A DNA stretch of 64,000 bases from Parendozoicomonas verongulae. Lineage in GTDB: Bacteria > Pseudomonadota > Gammaproteobacteria > Pseudomonadales > Endozoicomonadaceae. This document shows, one piece after another, positions 17,842 to 26,602 of the stretch. The DNA is taken from contig NZ_SMME01000872.1 in the NCBI RefSeq assembly GCF_009711465.1, positions 1 to 64,000 of the forward strand. Reading direction: 5' to 3'. The number at the start of each line of letters is the position of its first letter. Positions within the stretch are counted from its first letter, which is position 1. Both the position numbers and the translations under genes were made by a program. The notes under the pieces are model-generated. The model did no database searches. It was not told the origin of the DNA and saw only the letters and a list, made by a program, of their open reading frames with translations.

Positions 17842-18917
17842 TGCTGTTGCTGGATATTCACTGCGAACGGGATGCGTTCCAGCTGCAGGTGCGGGAGAGC
17901 TTTTCCCTGAACGGTGTCACCGGTGTAATGGGGCCATCAGGCTGTGGAAAAACGACACTGTTGCGTTGCATCGCCGGGCTTGAGCGCCATGTGCAAGGCT
18001 CAGTGAAGTTTGATAGCACCCTCTGGCAGAGTGAGGCTGCCTTTGTTCCGCCCCATAAGCGGGGGATTGGCTATGTATTTCAGGATGGTCGTCTGTTTCC
18101 CCATATGAGCGTGCGCAGCAACCTGAACTATGGACTGCGGCGTAATCGCAAATATCTGGACACGGCTTCGGAGACGCTCTCCTTTGAACATGTGGTTGAA
18201 TGGCTGGGTATTGTGTCGCTGCTGGATCGTCCTATTACCAGACTCTCGGGAGGTCAACGACAGAGGGTGGCTATTGGCCGTGCCTTGCTGGGTTCCCCCA
18301 AGCTGCTGCTGATGGATGAACCTCTTTCTGCACTCGACTGGGCCTCAAGAACATCCATCATGCCGCGGTTGCGGGAGATTAACCGTGAGTTTGGCGTACC
18401 GGTGCTGTTTGTCAGCCATAACCGGGAAGAGATTGCCCGTCTGGCTGATGAGGTAGTACTGATGGACAACGGCTGTATTGAAGAGCGTGGCCCCACACGG
18501 CAGATGCTGAACCGTGCCCGAGGCTCTCTGGCGGATGACCAGGCACTTTCGGTGCTGGAAGCGGGGGTTGTGAATACCGACAGCCCCTATGGTATGACAG
18601 AGCTGGAGGTGGATGGTCGTTCTTTGATGGTGAATCAGAGCAATCTGAGGCAAGGCCAGCAAGTGCGGGTGGTGGTACCGGCTTCGGAGATCAGCCTGTG
18701 TCTGGAAAATATCAGCCAGATCAGCATTCAGAACCGATTGCTGACCACACTTACGGATATTCAGGATATAGACGACCATCACGCTTTGGTAAGGCTGACC
18801 CTTGACGAGCAGGCTCTGATAGCGCTGATTACACGACAGTCTCGTCACCGGTTAGGGTTAAAACTTGGTATAACGGTTTACGCCCATTTTAAGGCTGCGT
18901 GTCTGGAGGTTGTTTAA
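17841..18917 (+). CDS. modC: Molybdate ABC transporter ATP-binding protein
   Basis: ATPase that powers ModAB. The 358-residue protein has Walker A GPSGCGKTT near residue 30, signature LSGGQRQRVAIGRAL, Walker B LLLMDEPLSALDW and the switch His in FVSHNREE. A C-terminal mop/TOBE domain (about 280-358) binds oxyanion for feedback. The ATG at 17841 overlaps the modB stop by one base and follows GGAAGG; a TTG three bases earlier is the alternative start. Confidence 0.95.
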   Translation: MLLLDIHCERDAFQLQVRESFSLNGVTGVMGPSGCGKTTLLRCIAGLERHVQGSVKFDSTLWQSEAAFVPPHKRGIGYVFQDGRLFPHMSVRSNLNYGLRRNRKYLDTASETLSFEHVVEWLGIVSLLDRPITRLSGGQRQRVAIGRALLGSPKLLLMDEPLSALDWASRTSIMPRLREINREFGVPVLFVSHNREEIARLADEVVLMDNGCIEERGPTRQMLNRARGSLADDQALSVLEAGVVNTDSPYGMTELEVDGRSLMVNQSNLRQGQQVRVVVPASEISLCLENISQISIQNRLLTTLTDIQDIDDHHALVRLTLDEQALIALITRQSRHRLGLKLGITVYAHFKAACLEVV

Positions 18918-18971
18918 ATTGCTTGCAGGCGTGTATTGTTTGGGAGATGAAAGCACTCAAACGAGCCGCCC

Positions 18972-20435
18972 ATGAGTCATTCCAAAAGCAGTGCCATAAG
19001 CTATCGCAACAAAATCACCTGCCGACGACAACGCCCGACAACCGTTGAAGGCCGGGATGTTGTGGAGGAAACGGAAAGTAACCGTGGCCGAGTGATTCAA
19101 TCGGCCGCCATTCGCAGACTTCAGCAGAAAACCCAGGTTTATCCCCTCGAAACCAATGCCGCTGTGCGCAGCCGTTTGACACACTCTCTGGAGGTACAGC
19201 AAACCGGGCGGTTTATCTCCCGTTCTATTCTCAACGAATTTAAGGAAAATGGTCAGCTCAAATCACTGGGTTTGGAAGGTATAGAAACGGCGTTCACCAA
19301 CCTTGTGGAAATGGCCTGCCTGATGCACGACGTGGGCAATCCACCTTTCGGCCATTTTGGTGAGGCCGCCATCAACGACTGGATGGAAAAACACGCCCGC
19401 CCCTGCTTTGAAAAGGCAGCAGGTTCTCAGGCTGCAACTCCGCTCTTTGAAGAGAAACTCTTACCCGACCTGCTCCACTTTGAAGGCAATGCCCAGGGCT
19501 TGCGCATCATTCACAGTCTGCAAAAGCTGAATCTCACCTGCTCGCAGATTGCCGCACTGGTGAAGTACACATGCCCTGCCTGGCAAACCGAAGCCGATAA
19601 GGGTTACACCTATCGCCACAAAAAGCCGGGGTGTTATTACAGTGAAGAGCCATTGCTGGAGATGATATGGCGGCATCTCGATATTGCTCCCGGCCACCGT
19701 TATCCGCTGGTGTACATTATGGAAGCGGCAGATGACATTGCTTACTGCATTGCGGATCTGGAGGACGCGGTAGACAAAGGCATTCTTGACCTTCGCCAAC
19801 TTCAGGCATTGCTGCAGGAAGAGTGGGACAGTCAATGTCGAAGAGCGGGTGTAGGTGTAAGCCGTTATCTGCCCGGTATTGTGGAGCGGGCGCTGGATGA
19901 GAATGCCACCTCTCACCTGTTTATCACTCGCTTTCGTACCAAGCTCTCGAAAGATCTGGTGGATTACGCCACCAGGCGTTACTGCGAGCGCCATCAGGAG
20001 GTCTTCGACGGCAGCCTTGACGAGCCTCTGATTGATGGCGGCTCAGAACAACATCTCGCACTGCTAACCCTGAAATGGGTCGCTCGCCGCCACGTATTCA
20101 GCCAACCGGAAGTGGAAACCCCCGAACTGCGAGGCTACGCCGCCTTGATGGGCTTAATGGATATTTATCGTCCGCTGCTGGATATAAGCCGGGAAGAGTT
20201 TACCCATATCGTAAACGGCGAACCCAGCCGACACTTTATTGCCCAGCGCTTGTATCACCGCTTATCCGGCAAGCATAAAGAAGCTTACGAGGAAGCGGTT
20301 GAGGGACTGAGTGGCTCGCCAGATGACCAGCCAGCTTTGGAATGGTATTACCGCTGCCGGCTGGTGATTGATTATATGAGCGGGATGACAGATAACTTCG
20401 TGCTGGATGAGTATCAGTGTCTTTCGGCCATTTGA
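18972..20435 (+). CDS. dgt: Deoxyguanosinetriphosphate triphosphohydrolase
   Basis: Hydrolyses dGTP to deoxyguanosine and tripolyphosphate. The 487-residue product is of the long Escherichia-type Dgt class: N-terminal R-V-I-Q-S-A-A-I-R-R-L-Q-Q-K-T-Q-V, and HD-domain metal ligands His71 (RLTHSLEV), His119-Asp120 (CLMHDVGNPPFGHFGE) and an Asp in EAADDIAYCIADLEDA. It begins 54 bases after modC and may be read through from that operon. Its 3' end overlaps the convergent kinase-like gene by 22 bases. A short stretch resembling its C-terminus occurs again at 21625. Confidence 0.95.
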   Translation: MSHSKSSAISYRNKITCRRQRPTTVEGRDVVEETESNRGRVIQSAAIRRLQQKTQVYPLETNAAVRSRLTHSLEVQQTGRFISRSILNEFKENGQLKSLGLEGIETAFTNLVEMACLMHDVGNPPFGHFGEAAINDWMEKHARPCFEKAAGSQAATPLFEEKLLPDLLHFEGNAQGLRIIHSLQKLNLTCSQIAALVKYTCPAWQTEADKGYTYRHKKPGCYYSEEPLLEMIWRHLDIAPGHRYPLVYIMEAADDIAYCIADLEDAVDKGILDLRQLQALLQEEWDSQCRRAGVGVSRYLPGIVERALDENATSHLFITRFRTKLSKDLVDYATRRYCERHQEVFDGSLDEPLIDGGSEQHLALLTLKWVARRHVFSQPEVETPELRGYAALMGLMDIYRPLLDISREEFTHIVNGEPSRHFIAQRLYHRLSGKHKEAYEEAVEGLSGSPDDQPALEWYYRCRLVIDYMSGMTDNFVLDEYQCLSAI

Positions 20436-21391
20436 GTGTTTTGTCCCATAGTGGCCAAATGGTGCTTGATGCCTTCGGCAATCATTGCTTTTGCGGATTC
20501 ATAGTTCAAGCTTTGCAGGTATTGTGAGCATTGATGCGAGCAATCGCATAATGCTTCATTCAGACAGCTTGCGATATGCTCTGCAAACCATTTGATCCCT
20601 CGCTCTGAAGTGCATTGGTTTGGATCGATATTTAGGCCATCAAAATCAAAGAAAAAGAGCCGTATAACGCCTTCTTCTGTTAAATGCAGATTGATACTGT
20701 CTCTTCTCATACTTATGTGCTCTTTTTCCAGAAGGGCCACTTCTTTGCAGACTGTGTCAATTAATGCCCGATAATCCTCGTCACTGCTGATGCTTTCTAT
20801 TTTGGTAGCATGGCCTTTGATATTTACAGTTTGCCCAAGGAGTGATGAGTTTGAAGGCCCATTGAGCTCGAAGATCACACCACCTTGCTGTTGGAATGGC
20901 GTAGTTAAAATCCCAGGGGCCAGTGTGCTTCCATAGGGGACATTGACCAGTTCATACTGACAGCTTGAATCCAGTCCCAGGCGCCTGATGATTTTGCTGC
21001 TGGCCGGTTCTTTTATCATCCTCTCGTACTTAAAATATTCCGGCGCAGAAAGTGTGAGCAGTGCTTTGTCTGCATCTTTGAACCGGATAAGGTAACAAGA
21101 TTTTGACCCTCCTTTACCTAACAACTTGAGGGTTCTGGTTCCGGGTATGCGGGGTTTCACTCTGGCTATTTTTTCTACCAGTTGAGGCTGGCTGGATAGA
21201 AGCTTCAGCGCATCCTCTTCTTTTATTCTTTGGAGCTGGTGTGAAGAAAATTTCAGTTGTTTAGCCGTATCTTGGTAATACCGTCTTACTCGACATACGG
21301 TGCGGCCGTTAGCCCGGCATTGGCTTCGTAAGTGGTAAGGAGGGCGGTGAAGTGTGACTTCTGCTCTATGTCTTGAGGAACGTGTAACCAC
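20414..21391 (-). CDS. Kinase-fold orphan protein
   Basis: I do not recognise a named family, but the 325-residue product has a protein-kinase-like layout. A glycine-rich loop LLGKGGSK is at 90-97, a lysine-containing strand (ADKALLTLS) follows, and a Glu lies in KYERMIKEP. The catalytic-loop pattern MRRDSINLHL has Asp231 and Asn234. The metal-binding motif FFFDFDGLN has Asp249 or Asp251 in place of DFG. The N-terminal 60 residues are Arg-rich. The start is a GTG at 21391 with no good alternative. It overlaps dgt by 22 bases and may be adjoined on the other side by a relic of the dgt 3' end, which would suggest insertion. An atypical Ser/Thr or small-molecule kinase, perhaps host-directed, is an inference. 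Confidence 0.6.
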   Translation of the reverse strand: MVTRSSRHRAEVTLHRPPYHLRSQCRANGRTVCRVRRYYQDTAKQLKFSSHQLQRIKEEDALKLLSSQPQLVEKIARVKPRIPGTRTLKLLGKGGSKSCYLIRFKDADKALLTLSAPEYFKYERMIKEPASSKIIRRLGLDSSCQYELVNVPYGSTLAPGILTTPFQQQGGVIFELNGPSNSSLLGQTVNIKGHATKIESISSDEDYRALIDTVCKEVALLEKEHISMRRDSINLHLTEEGVIRLFFFDFDGLNIDPNQCTSERGIKWFAEHIASCLNEALCDCSHQCSQYLQSLNYESAKAMIAEGIKHHLATMGQNTQMAERH

Positions 21392-21576
21392 ATTTTACCT
21401 CTATGCTAAAGATGATAATGGGAATCTTCTCTTGCATAGACAGGTATCAGGAGGAGGTATTCGTGAGAAGCCTGTCAATCCAGATAGTACCTATAACAAC
21501 GAGGATGGTTTTTCCTGTGTCTGCCCTTCGTGGTTCCTCGAGAGCTAAACCACACCTAAAAAACCTTACGCTGCGT

Positions 21577-21595
21577 AGCCCGGCGTCGCACCGGG
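21577..21595. other. Small REP-like hairpin
   Basis: GCCCGG (21577-21582) and CCGGGC (21590-21595) pair around a 7-base loop, inside GTAGCCCGGCGTCGCACCGGGC. It resembles enterobacterial and pseudomonad REP palindromes. Only one copy was noticed in the window. Confidence 0.35.
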
Positions 21596-21624
21596 CACGT
21601 CTTTTCTCCCAGGCCGTTTTTGAC

Positions 21625-21696
21625 AAGTATAAAAAGGCCTGTGAAGAAGCTATTGAGGGACTGAGTAGTTTGTCGGATTACGCAGTAGCTACCTGG
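21625..21696 (+). pseudogene. Possible relic of a duplicated dgt 3' end
   Basis: Translation in one plus-strand frame gives KYKKACEEAIEGLS and then SDY..ATW, which matches the Dgt C-terminal segment KHKEAYEEAVEGLS..PDD..ALEW encoded at 20271-20345. The nucleotide block GAGGGACTGAGT is shared. It lies just beyond the kinase-like gene and runs into the 3' end of the MFS gene. About half of the aligned residues are identical by eye, so common origin is likely but not proven. Confidence 0.4.
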
Positions 21697-22913
21697 CGGC
21701 CACCTCGTCGTATGGCGGCCCAGGAAACCGTACCACAAATAATTGCGGCAATAGCAAAAGGGATCACCGTGTTATTAAAGAGATGGCCTACGTAGGTGCC
21801 AATCATCCATGCCACGACACCACTGAGCAGGTTGATCACAGACACGGCCATGCCTGCCATATGCCCTAAAGGCTGCATGGCTAACGAGTTGAGGTTGCCA
21901 AACAGGAAACTGTTGCAGGCGAAGACAACCAGCATGATGGCCATAAAGAGTGTCAGCGGCAGTTCGGTTCCGTAAAATTCACTGCTGAACAGCATCGCCA
22001 GGCTGGCCACGATCATGACAGTACTGGCAATGCGCACGAGCTTCTTCGGACCAAAACGCATAACAAGCCGCGCATTAACCTGGTTGGCAAGACCGTACAT
22101 AAACGCCAGCATTGCGAAATAGAGGACGAATTTGTTCCCCACGTGGAAAACATCATGGAACATCTGTTGTGCTGAAAACAGGTAGCTGTAGTAAACACCG
22201 GTCACCATACCAATAGCCAGTGTATAGCTCAGTGTTTCTGTGTGTTTCCAGGTTTCCCGCATTCCTACAACCAGCCCTTTTAAACTGAACGGCCTTTTGT
22301 TTTGCTGTGCCAGAGTTTCCGGCTGACGCAGGCAGAACCATGCCAGAATCAGTGCGGATGCGATGACTTGCAGGAAGAAAATCATACGCCAGCCGCTCGT
22401 CTGCAGTGTTATCTGGCCAATCATAGGTGCCAGACAAGGCATCAATACAAACAGAGAGAGCACCAGGGATATCATGCGAGCCATTGCTGCGCCTTCGTAC
22501 AGATCTCGTATCATACTGAGTACCAGAATACGAAGAGCCGCAACACCAAGTCCCTGCACCAGACGACCAGCCAGCATAACAGGCAGTGTGTCTGCCGTAG
22601 CGCAGATCAGGCCGCCAATAATGAAGAATCCACTGCCCAGAATGACCAGGGGTTTTCTTCCGACGTTATCTGACCATGGTCCGAAAATAATCTGACCAAC
22701 GATAAAGCTGGCCATCAGCGCTGTGATAATCATTTGCTGGTTGTTTGTGCCGGTAATACCGAGATCAGAGCTGATTTCAGGGAGGGCCGGTAGCATCATG
22801 TCAATGCCCACAGCAATAAGGGCCATCATCAGTGCAGCCAGTAAGGCGAATTCCCGGTCACCCAGCCGGTTCGGAAGGCTGGATGACCCTTGGGAGGGAG
22901 CTTTGGTAGTCAT
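21678..22913 (-). CDS. Bcr/CflA-family multidrug efflux MFS transporter
   Basis: A drug/H+ antiporter of the inner membrane, 411 residues with 12 predicted helices. Family signs are DMMLPALPEISSDLG in helix 1, the loop 2-3 motif GPWSDNVGRKPL (MFS motif A), QGLGVAALRILVLSMIRDLYEG at helices 4-5 (motif C region) and GWRMIFFLQ. The CflA-like clade exports chloramphenicol or bicyclomycin in some species; the substrate here is unknown. The 3' end runs into the possible dgt relic. Confidence 0.9.
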   Translation of the reverse strand: MTTKAPSQGSSSLPNRLGDREFALLAALMMALIAVGIDMMLPALPEISSDLGITGTNNQQMIITALMASFIVGQIIFGPWSDNVGRKPLVILGSGFFIIGGLICATADTLPVMLAGRLVQGLGVAALRILVLSMIRDLYEGAAMARMISLVLSLFVLMPCLAPMIGQITLQTSGWRMIFFLQVIASALILAWFCLRQPETLAQQNKRPFSLKGLVVGMRETWKHTETLSYTLAIGMVTGVYYSYLFSAQQMFHDVFHVGNKFVLYFAMLAFMYGLANQVNARLVMRFGPKKLVRIASTVMIVASLAMLFSSEFYGTELPLTLFMAIMLVVFACNSFLFGNLNSLAMQPLGHMAGMAVSVINLLSGVVAWMIGTYVGHLFNNTVIPFAIAAIICGTVSWAAIRRGGRQVATA

Positions 22914-23129
22914 AGTTCACTCTAGGGTGGTTAAATAATAAGGACAGCGATTCAATGCAAGGTTGTTCAGGTGGTGAAGCCCGATAAGACAAGGAAGCAG
23001 ATCAGTGTCTTGCAGGTATTGCAGAATTGTAATGAACGTTATTAAAGTGTTTTGTCAGTAAATTGTCAATTTATTTTCTGTGGTTATTATTACGCATCGA
23101 TCTGGGTGATCAGGAACCTGCTAACTTAC

Positions 23130-25427
23130 TTAAATCTCGCCGGAGAATATTTTGATCATATGATCCATAAGTTCAGCATCCTTCAAAAGGCCATCGTGCT
23201 TTAAGCCCGGGAACGTTTTGTGGGTGACTCGGTGACTATCCCCAAAAGCCTGCTGAAGGTGGCTGGCCATTTCCTGACTGTAAACGGGTGAAATAACTCT
23301 GTCGTCTTCCCCATGAAGAATATGAACAGGCACTGTCGTTTGTTCCAGCTCTATTTGATTGTTCATGGGAAACTTGAGGAGAAAATCCACAAAAGGAATC
23401 GGAACATAGATGAACTTACGATAGATTTCCGTCAGCTTGCGAAAGGGAGCCAGCAGGGTGACATCGCGAATTTTATCCTTCCGTACACGAGCCAGATGGC
23501 TGGCTGCGCAGGAGCCGATAGAATATCCGACAACATGCACCGTTTCGTAACCATCCTCGCCATAAAGCTCCCGGCCTTTTGCCAGTATGGCATCGAAGGA
23601 TTCCACGGTGTCACTGTAAAATTGATCCCGTTTGTCGGGATAGAGGTAATCCTTACCAGCCGTGCCTTCCTTTCGATAGGCACGATATTCTGCACAGAAA
23701 ACATCATACCCATGGTTGTTCAGGTAGTTCCCCAGTCTGGTTGGCTCTTTGAGTGTTACCCCTTCCGGCAGATCGGGAATATCACTTTCTGTCATCCCCC
23801 TTTTTTTTGTCAGGCCGAAGTAGCCGCTGTTGGCAATATCATCAGATGAACCACGGGTAGGGTGAAACAGGACAATCAGTTTTTTTTGTGGCTGTGCAGA
23901 GAGAATAAGGTTGGCTGTCACACTCTGACCATCGTTAAAAGTGATTGTCATACGGTCTGTGTGCTGAGGAATAAACGTATGCTTCCACTTCCTTTTTATA
24001 CCCTGAAAGATTTGCCGTGCTTCTAAACCTATGCCGGTGTTCACGCCCTGCATCCAGCTCCAGGACTGTATTTTTGCCAGGACAAACAGGCGGGCCAGTT
24101 GCAGAGGCAAATGAGCCCAGCCAGGGACGACAGGCTCCTCAACATGTTTTTCCAGATGCCTTATGCTACTGCGAAACGTTTCCGTAGCCTGCAGGGAAAT
24201 ATTGGGAAGTGGGTTCCGGTAACCGGGCACAATGCCCGACTCTCCGGCAACCAGCCAGATATTTAAATGACCTTTGGCGCTGAGAATTGACAACCCCGAT
24301 CGCTTTTGGGCGCGAACGAGCAACTGGGAGGATTTAACAGTCAAAGGGTGCTTAACAGAGGTCATATCCGCCTGATAAAACCCGGCGATAGCTTCCAGAA
24401 GGGCAGGCGACAACGGATCAAAAATCTGCAGCGGCGTGGTGTTGCCATAGGCAGGGTAGTTACTGGCCAGTGTCGTCCACCAGCTGCCTCGTATAGTAGG
24501 CAGTGGAATCAGGTTTACATCATCGGAGCACTCGCTTTTGCAGGCTTGCGTAGACAGCTCCAGCGTCTCGCTGTTATTGGAGGGATAAAGATAAAGAGCC
24601 CGAATGCCGTTGTTCTGAACAATAGCGGCAAGATTGTTCAGGGCGCTGATGGGGGTTTGGGCGGTTGCTGGTACCAGTTTGTGCTCTTCCAGTAGCGGGA
24701 TAATTATTGCCAGACGTGTATCGCCAAGCTCGGGGTGAGGGTGGCCTCTTTCAAGAAAAAGCGCGAGCCCCTGAGGGAGGTTGTCTCCCTCAAGGTTAAT
24801 GGGTTTGGTGTTATAGGTTTGCCATTTGTGGAGCTCATGAAGCAGGTCTTTTTCCAGAACCCGGTAGGAGCTGTACAACAGAGAAGATGTGCGGAACAGG
24901 GATGACAGTTGTCCACCCCAGCTGGCATTTTGGGTGGCCAGTATCAGTGCACCATCTATGATGGCAGGAGCCCCCCGGGACAAGGCATCAGACAGTGAAC
25001 GGGACGGTGAGAGCACCTGATCCCAGAGGAGAGTCAGCATTGGATAAGCCAGTCGGCGTATGGGCTCGCTGGGAATAGCCTGGTTGAGTTGCTGGGATAA
25101 AAATCCCAGGCTGAAATTTCCGGCAAACAGCAGGGCTCCGGGAATGACAAGCTGTTTTGCTACGCCGGTGATGAGCCTGTCTTTCGCCGGGAAAGGAAAC
25201 CGTTTGATGTAACCCCTGCTTTTCAGTGCCTGTGGTGAAGCATTCAGCAGGCGTTGGGTTTGCTCGAGCTGCAGGCGCTCCTCTTTACAAGGACGCTCTT
25301 CATCCGGTGTGTCTGACTCTTGCGCAGAAACCAGTGCTATACCCGGCAGTAATACCAATAAACAGATAAAAACTGCCTGAATCACCCTTATACGGAGAAT
25401 CCATGTTGCATCTTGAAGATAAACCAC
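23130..25427 (-). CDS. Exported two-part protein with a C-terminal alpha/beta hydrolase domain
   Basis: The 765-residue protein has a membrane-type export signal (VIQAVFICLLVLLPGIALVSA, residues about 15-35). Residues 40-500 are unassigned, with some hydrophobic stretches near 70-150. From about 500 an alpha/beta hydrolase follows: LIVLFHPTRGSSDD (oxyanion strand), nucleophile Ser in VVGYSIGSCAA, acid in VHILHGEDDRVIS, and catalytic His in FPGLKHDGLL. All three catalytic residues seem present, so esterase or lipase-like activity outside the cytosol is plausible. It is divergent from the patatin-like gene (107 bases), which may indicate a shared lipid-related role. Confidence 0.7.
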   Translation of the reverse strand: MVYLQDATWILRIRVIQAVFICLLVLLPGIALVSAQESDTPDEERPCKEERLQLEQTQRLLNASPQALKSRGYIKRFPFPAKDRLITGVAKQLVIPGALLFAGNFSLGFLSQQLNQAIPSEPIRRLAYPMLTLLWDQVLSPSRSLSDALSRGAPAIIDGALILATQNASWGGQLSSLFRTSSLLYSSYRVLEKDLLHELHKWQTYNTKPINLEGDNLPQGLALFLERGHPHPELGDTRLAIIIPLLEEHKLVPATAQTPISALNNLAAIVQNNGIRALYLYPSNNSETLELSTQACKSECSDDVNLIPLPTIRGSWWTTLASNYPAYGNTTPLQIFDPLSPALLEAIAGFYQADMTSVKHPLTVKSSQLLVRAQKRSGLSILSAKGHLNIWLVAGESGIVPGYRNPLPNISLQATETFRSSIRHLEKHVEEPVVPGWAHLPLQLARLFVLAKIQSWSWMQGVNTGIGLEARQIFQGIKRKWKHTFIPQHTDRMTITFNDGQSVTANLILSAQPQKKLIVLFHPTRGSSDDIANSGYFGLTKKRGMTESDIPDLPEGVTLKEPTRLGNYLNNHGYDVFCAEYRAYRKEGTAGKDYLYPDKRDQFYSDTVESFDAILAKGRELYGEDGYETVHVVGYSIGSCAASHLARVRKDKIRDVTLLAPFRKLTEIYRKFIYVPIPFVDFLLKFPMNNQIELEQTTVPVHILHGEDDRVISPVYSQEMASHLQQAFGDSHRVTHKTFPGLKHDGLLKDAELMDHMIKIFSGEI

Positions 25428-25534
25428 AGATGGCGTTACATTCCATTACTTTTCACGGGAAATAAACCTAGTTTTTTCTGGTGGCTTACGCCAGTTTTCA
25501 TCTGTAAACCCTGTGGCTTCAGGAAGGAGGACGT

Positions 25535-26470
25535 GTGATTCACGGTAAAAAGATCGGCGTAGCGCTAGGGTCAGGATCAGCCAGAGGCTGGTCCCATATC
25601 GGCGTGTTGAAAGAGCTGCGGCAGCTGGGTATCGAACCGGATGTCTATGCAGGATGTTCCGTTGGCTCTTTAGTAGGAGCTGTGAGTGCCCTTGGTCACC
25701 TTGAAAACTTTGAACAGTGGGTGCGCTCCCTCAATCGCCGGGATGTGTGGGGGCTGGTGGATGTCAGTCTGGCTGGCGGACTGGTCCGGGGTGATAAACT
25801 GTTAAGTTTTTTTCGAGAGACGGGCATTGATACCCGCATTGAGGAGATGGAATGCCTGTATGGTGCAGTGGCTACCGACTTGGAGACCGGTCAGGAACAC
25901 TGGCTGAGAACCGGTTCGGTGCTGGAAGCCGTAAGGGCGTCCTGTACATTCCCGGGGCTGTTCCGCCCGGTTTGTAAGGATGGTAGCTGGCTGCTGGATG
26001 GTGGCCTGGTGAATCCGGTTCCTGTTTCTCTCTGCCGTGCTCTTGGTGCGGATATTGTGATTGCAGTGGACCTGAACACGCAGTTGGTGGGACGTCATAG
26101 CAATAACCCTCCGGCAGACAAGGCTTCTGTTGATGGGGCGGGCGATGGCGAGTCTAACCCGTTTCAGCGGATTACATCATGGCTGGCCTCCGCCACCAGT
26201 AAGCAGGTCAGCCGTAACGAGTGCCATGAAGATAACCCCGGCATCATGGATGTGATGGCTGCGTCTATCAACATTATGCAGGATCGCATTACTCGCAGCC
26301 GTATGGCGGGAGATCCACCGGATGTGCTGTTATCGCCACGGGTCAGTGACATAGGTATGACGGACTTTGAGCGAGCACATGATGCTATTCGGGAAGGGCA
26401 GGCGGTTGTGGCCAATGCTCGCAGTCGTATTCTTGATATCAGTGGTTTACCCCTGGAAGTTATGCCATAA
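25535..26470 (+). CDS. Patatin-like phospholipase family protein (RssA-like)
   Basis: The 311-residue protein carries the patatin signatures: oxyanion loop GSGSARGWSHIGVL, nucleophile Ser in AGCSVGSLVGA (GxSxG) and the catalytic Asp in WLLDGGLVNPVPV. It is similar to the short bacterial RssA/YchK group of predicted serine hydrolases acting on acyl esters. The start is a GTG at 25535 with a very strong AGGAAGGAGG 4 bases upstream. No signal peptide, so cytosolic or membrane-peripheral. It stands divergent from the alpha/beta hydrolase gene. Confidence 0.9.
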   Translation: MIHGKKIGVALGSGSARGWSHIGVLKELRQLGIEPDVYAGCSVGSLVGAVSALGHLENFEQWVRSLNRRDVWGLVDVSLAGGLVRGDKLLSFFRETGIDTRIEEMECLYGAVATDLETGQEHWLRTGSVLEAVRASCTFPGLFRPVCKDGSWLLDGGLVNPVPVSLCRALGADIVIAVDLNTQLVGRHSNNPPADKASVDGAGDGESNPFQRITSWLASATSKQVSRNECHEDNPGIMDVMAASINIMQDRITRSRMAGDPPDVLLSPRVSDIGMTDFERAHDAIREGQAVVANARSRILDISGLPLEVMP

Positions 26471-26602
26471 GCTGATCATATTGGAAGAGACTATATCTGG
26501 CGAATCCTAAGTTCGAAACTACACTAGCCGTCCCGTTAGTAAGAGTTGTTTCCGGACAGTATGACTGCAGGCGCTTTACAACAAAGACACTTGGCAACTT
26601 CT

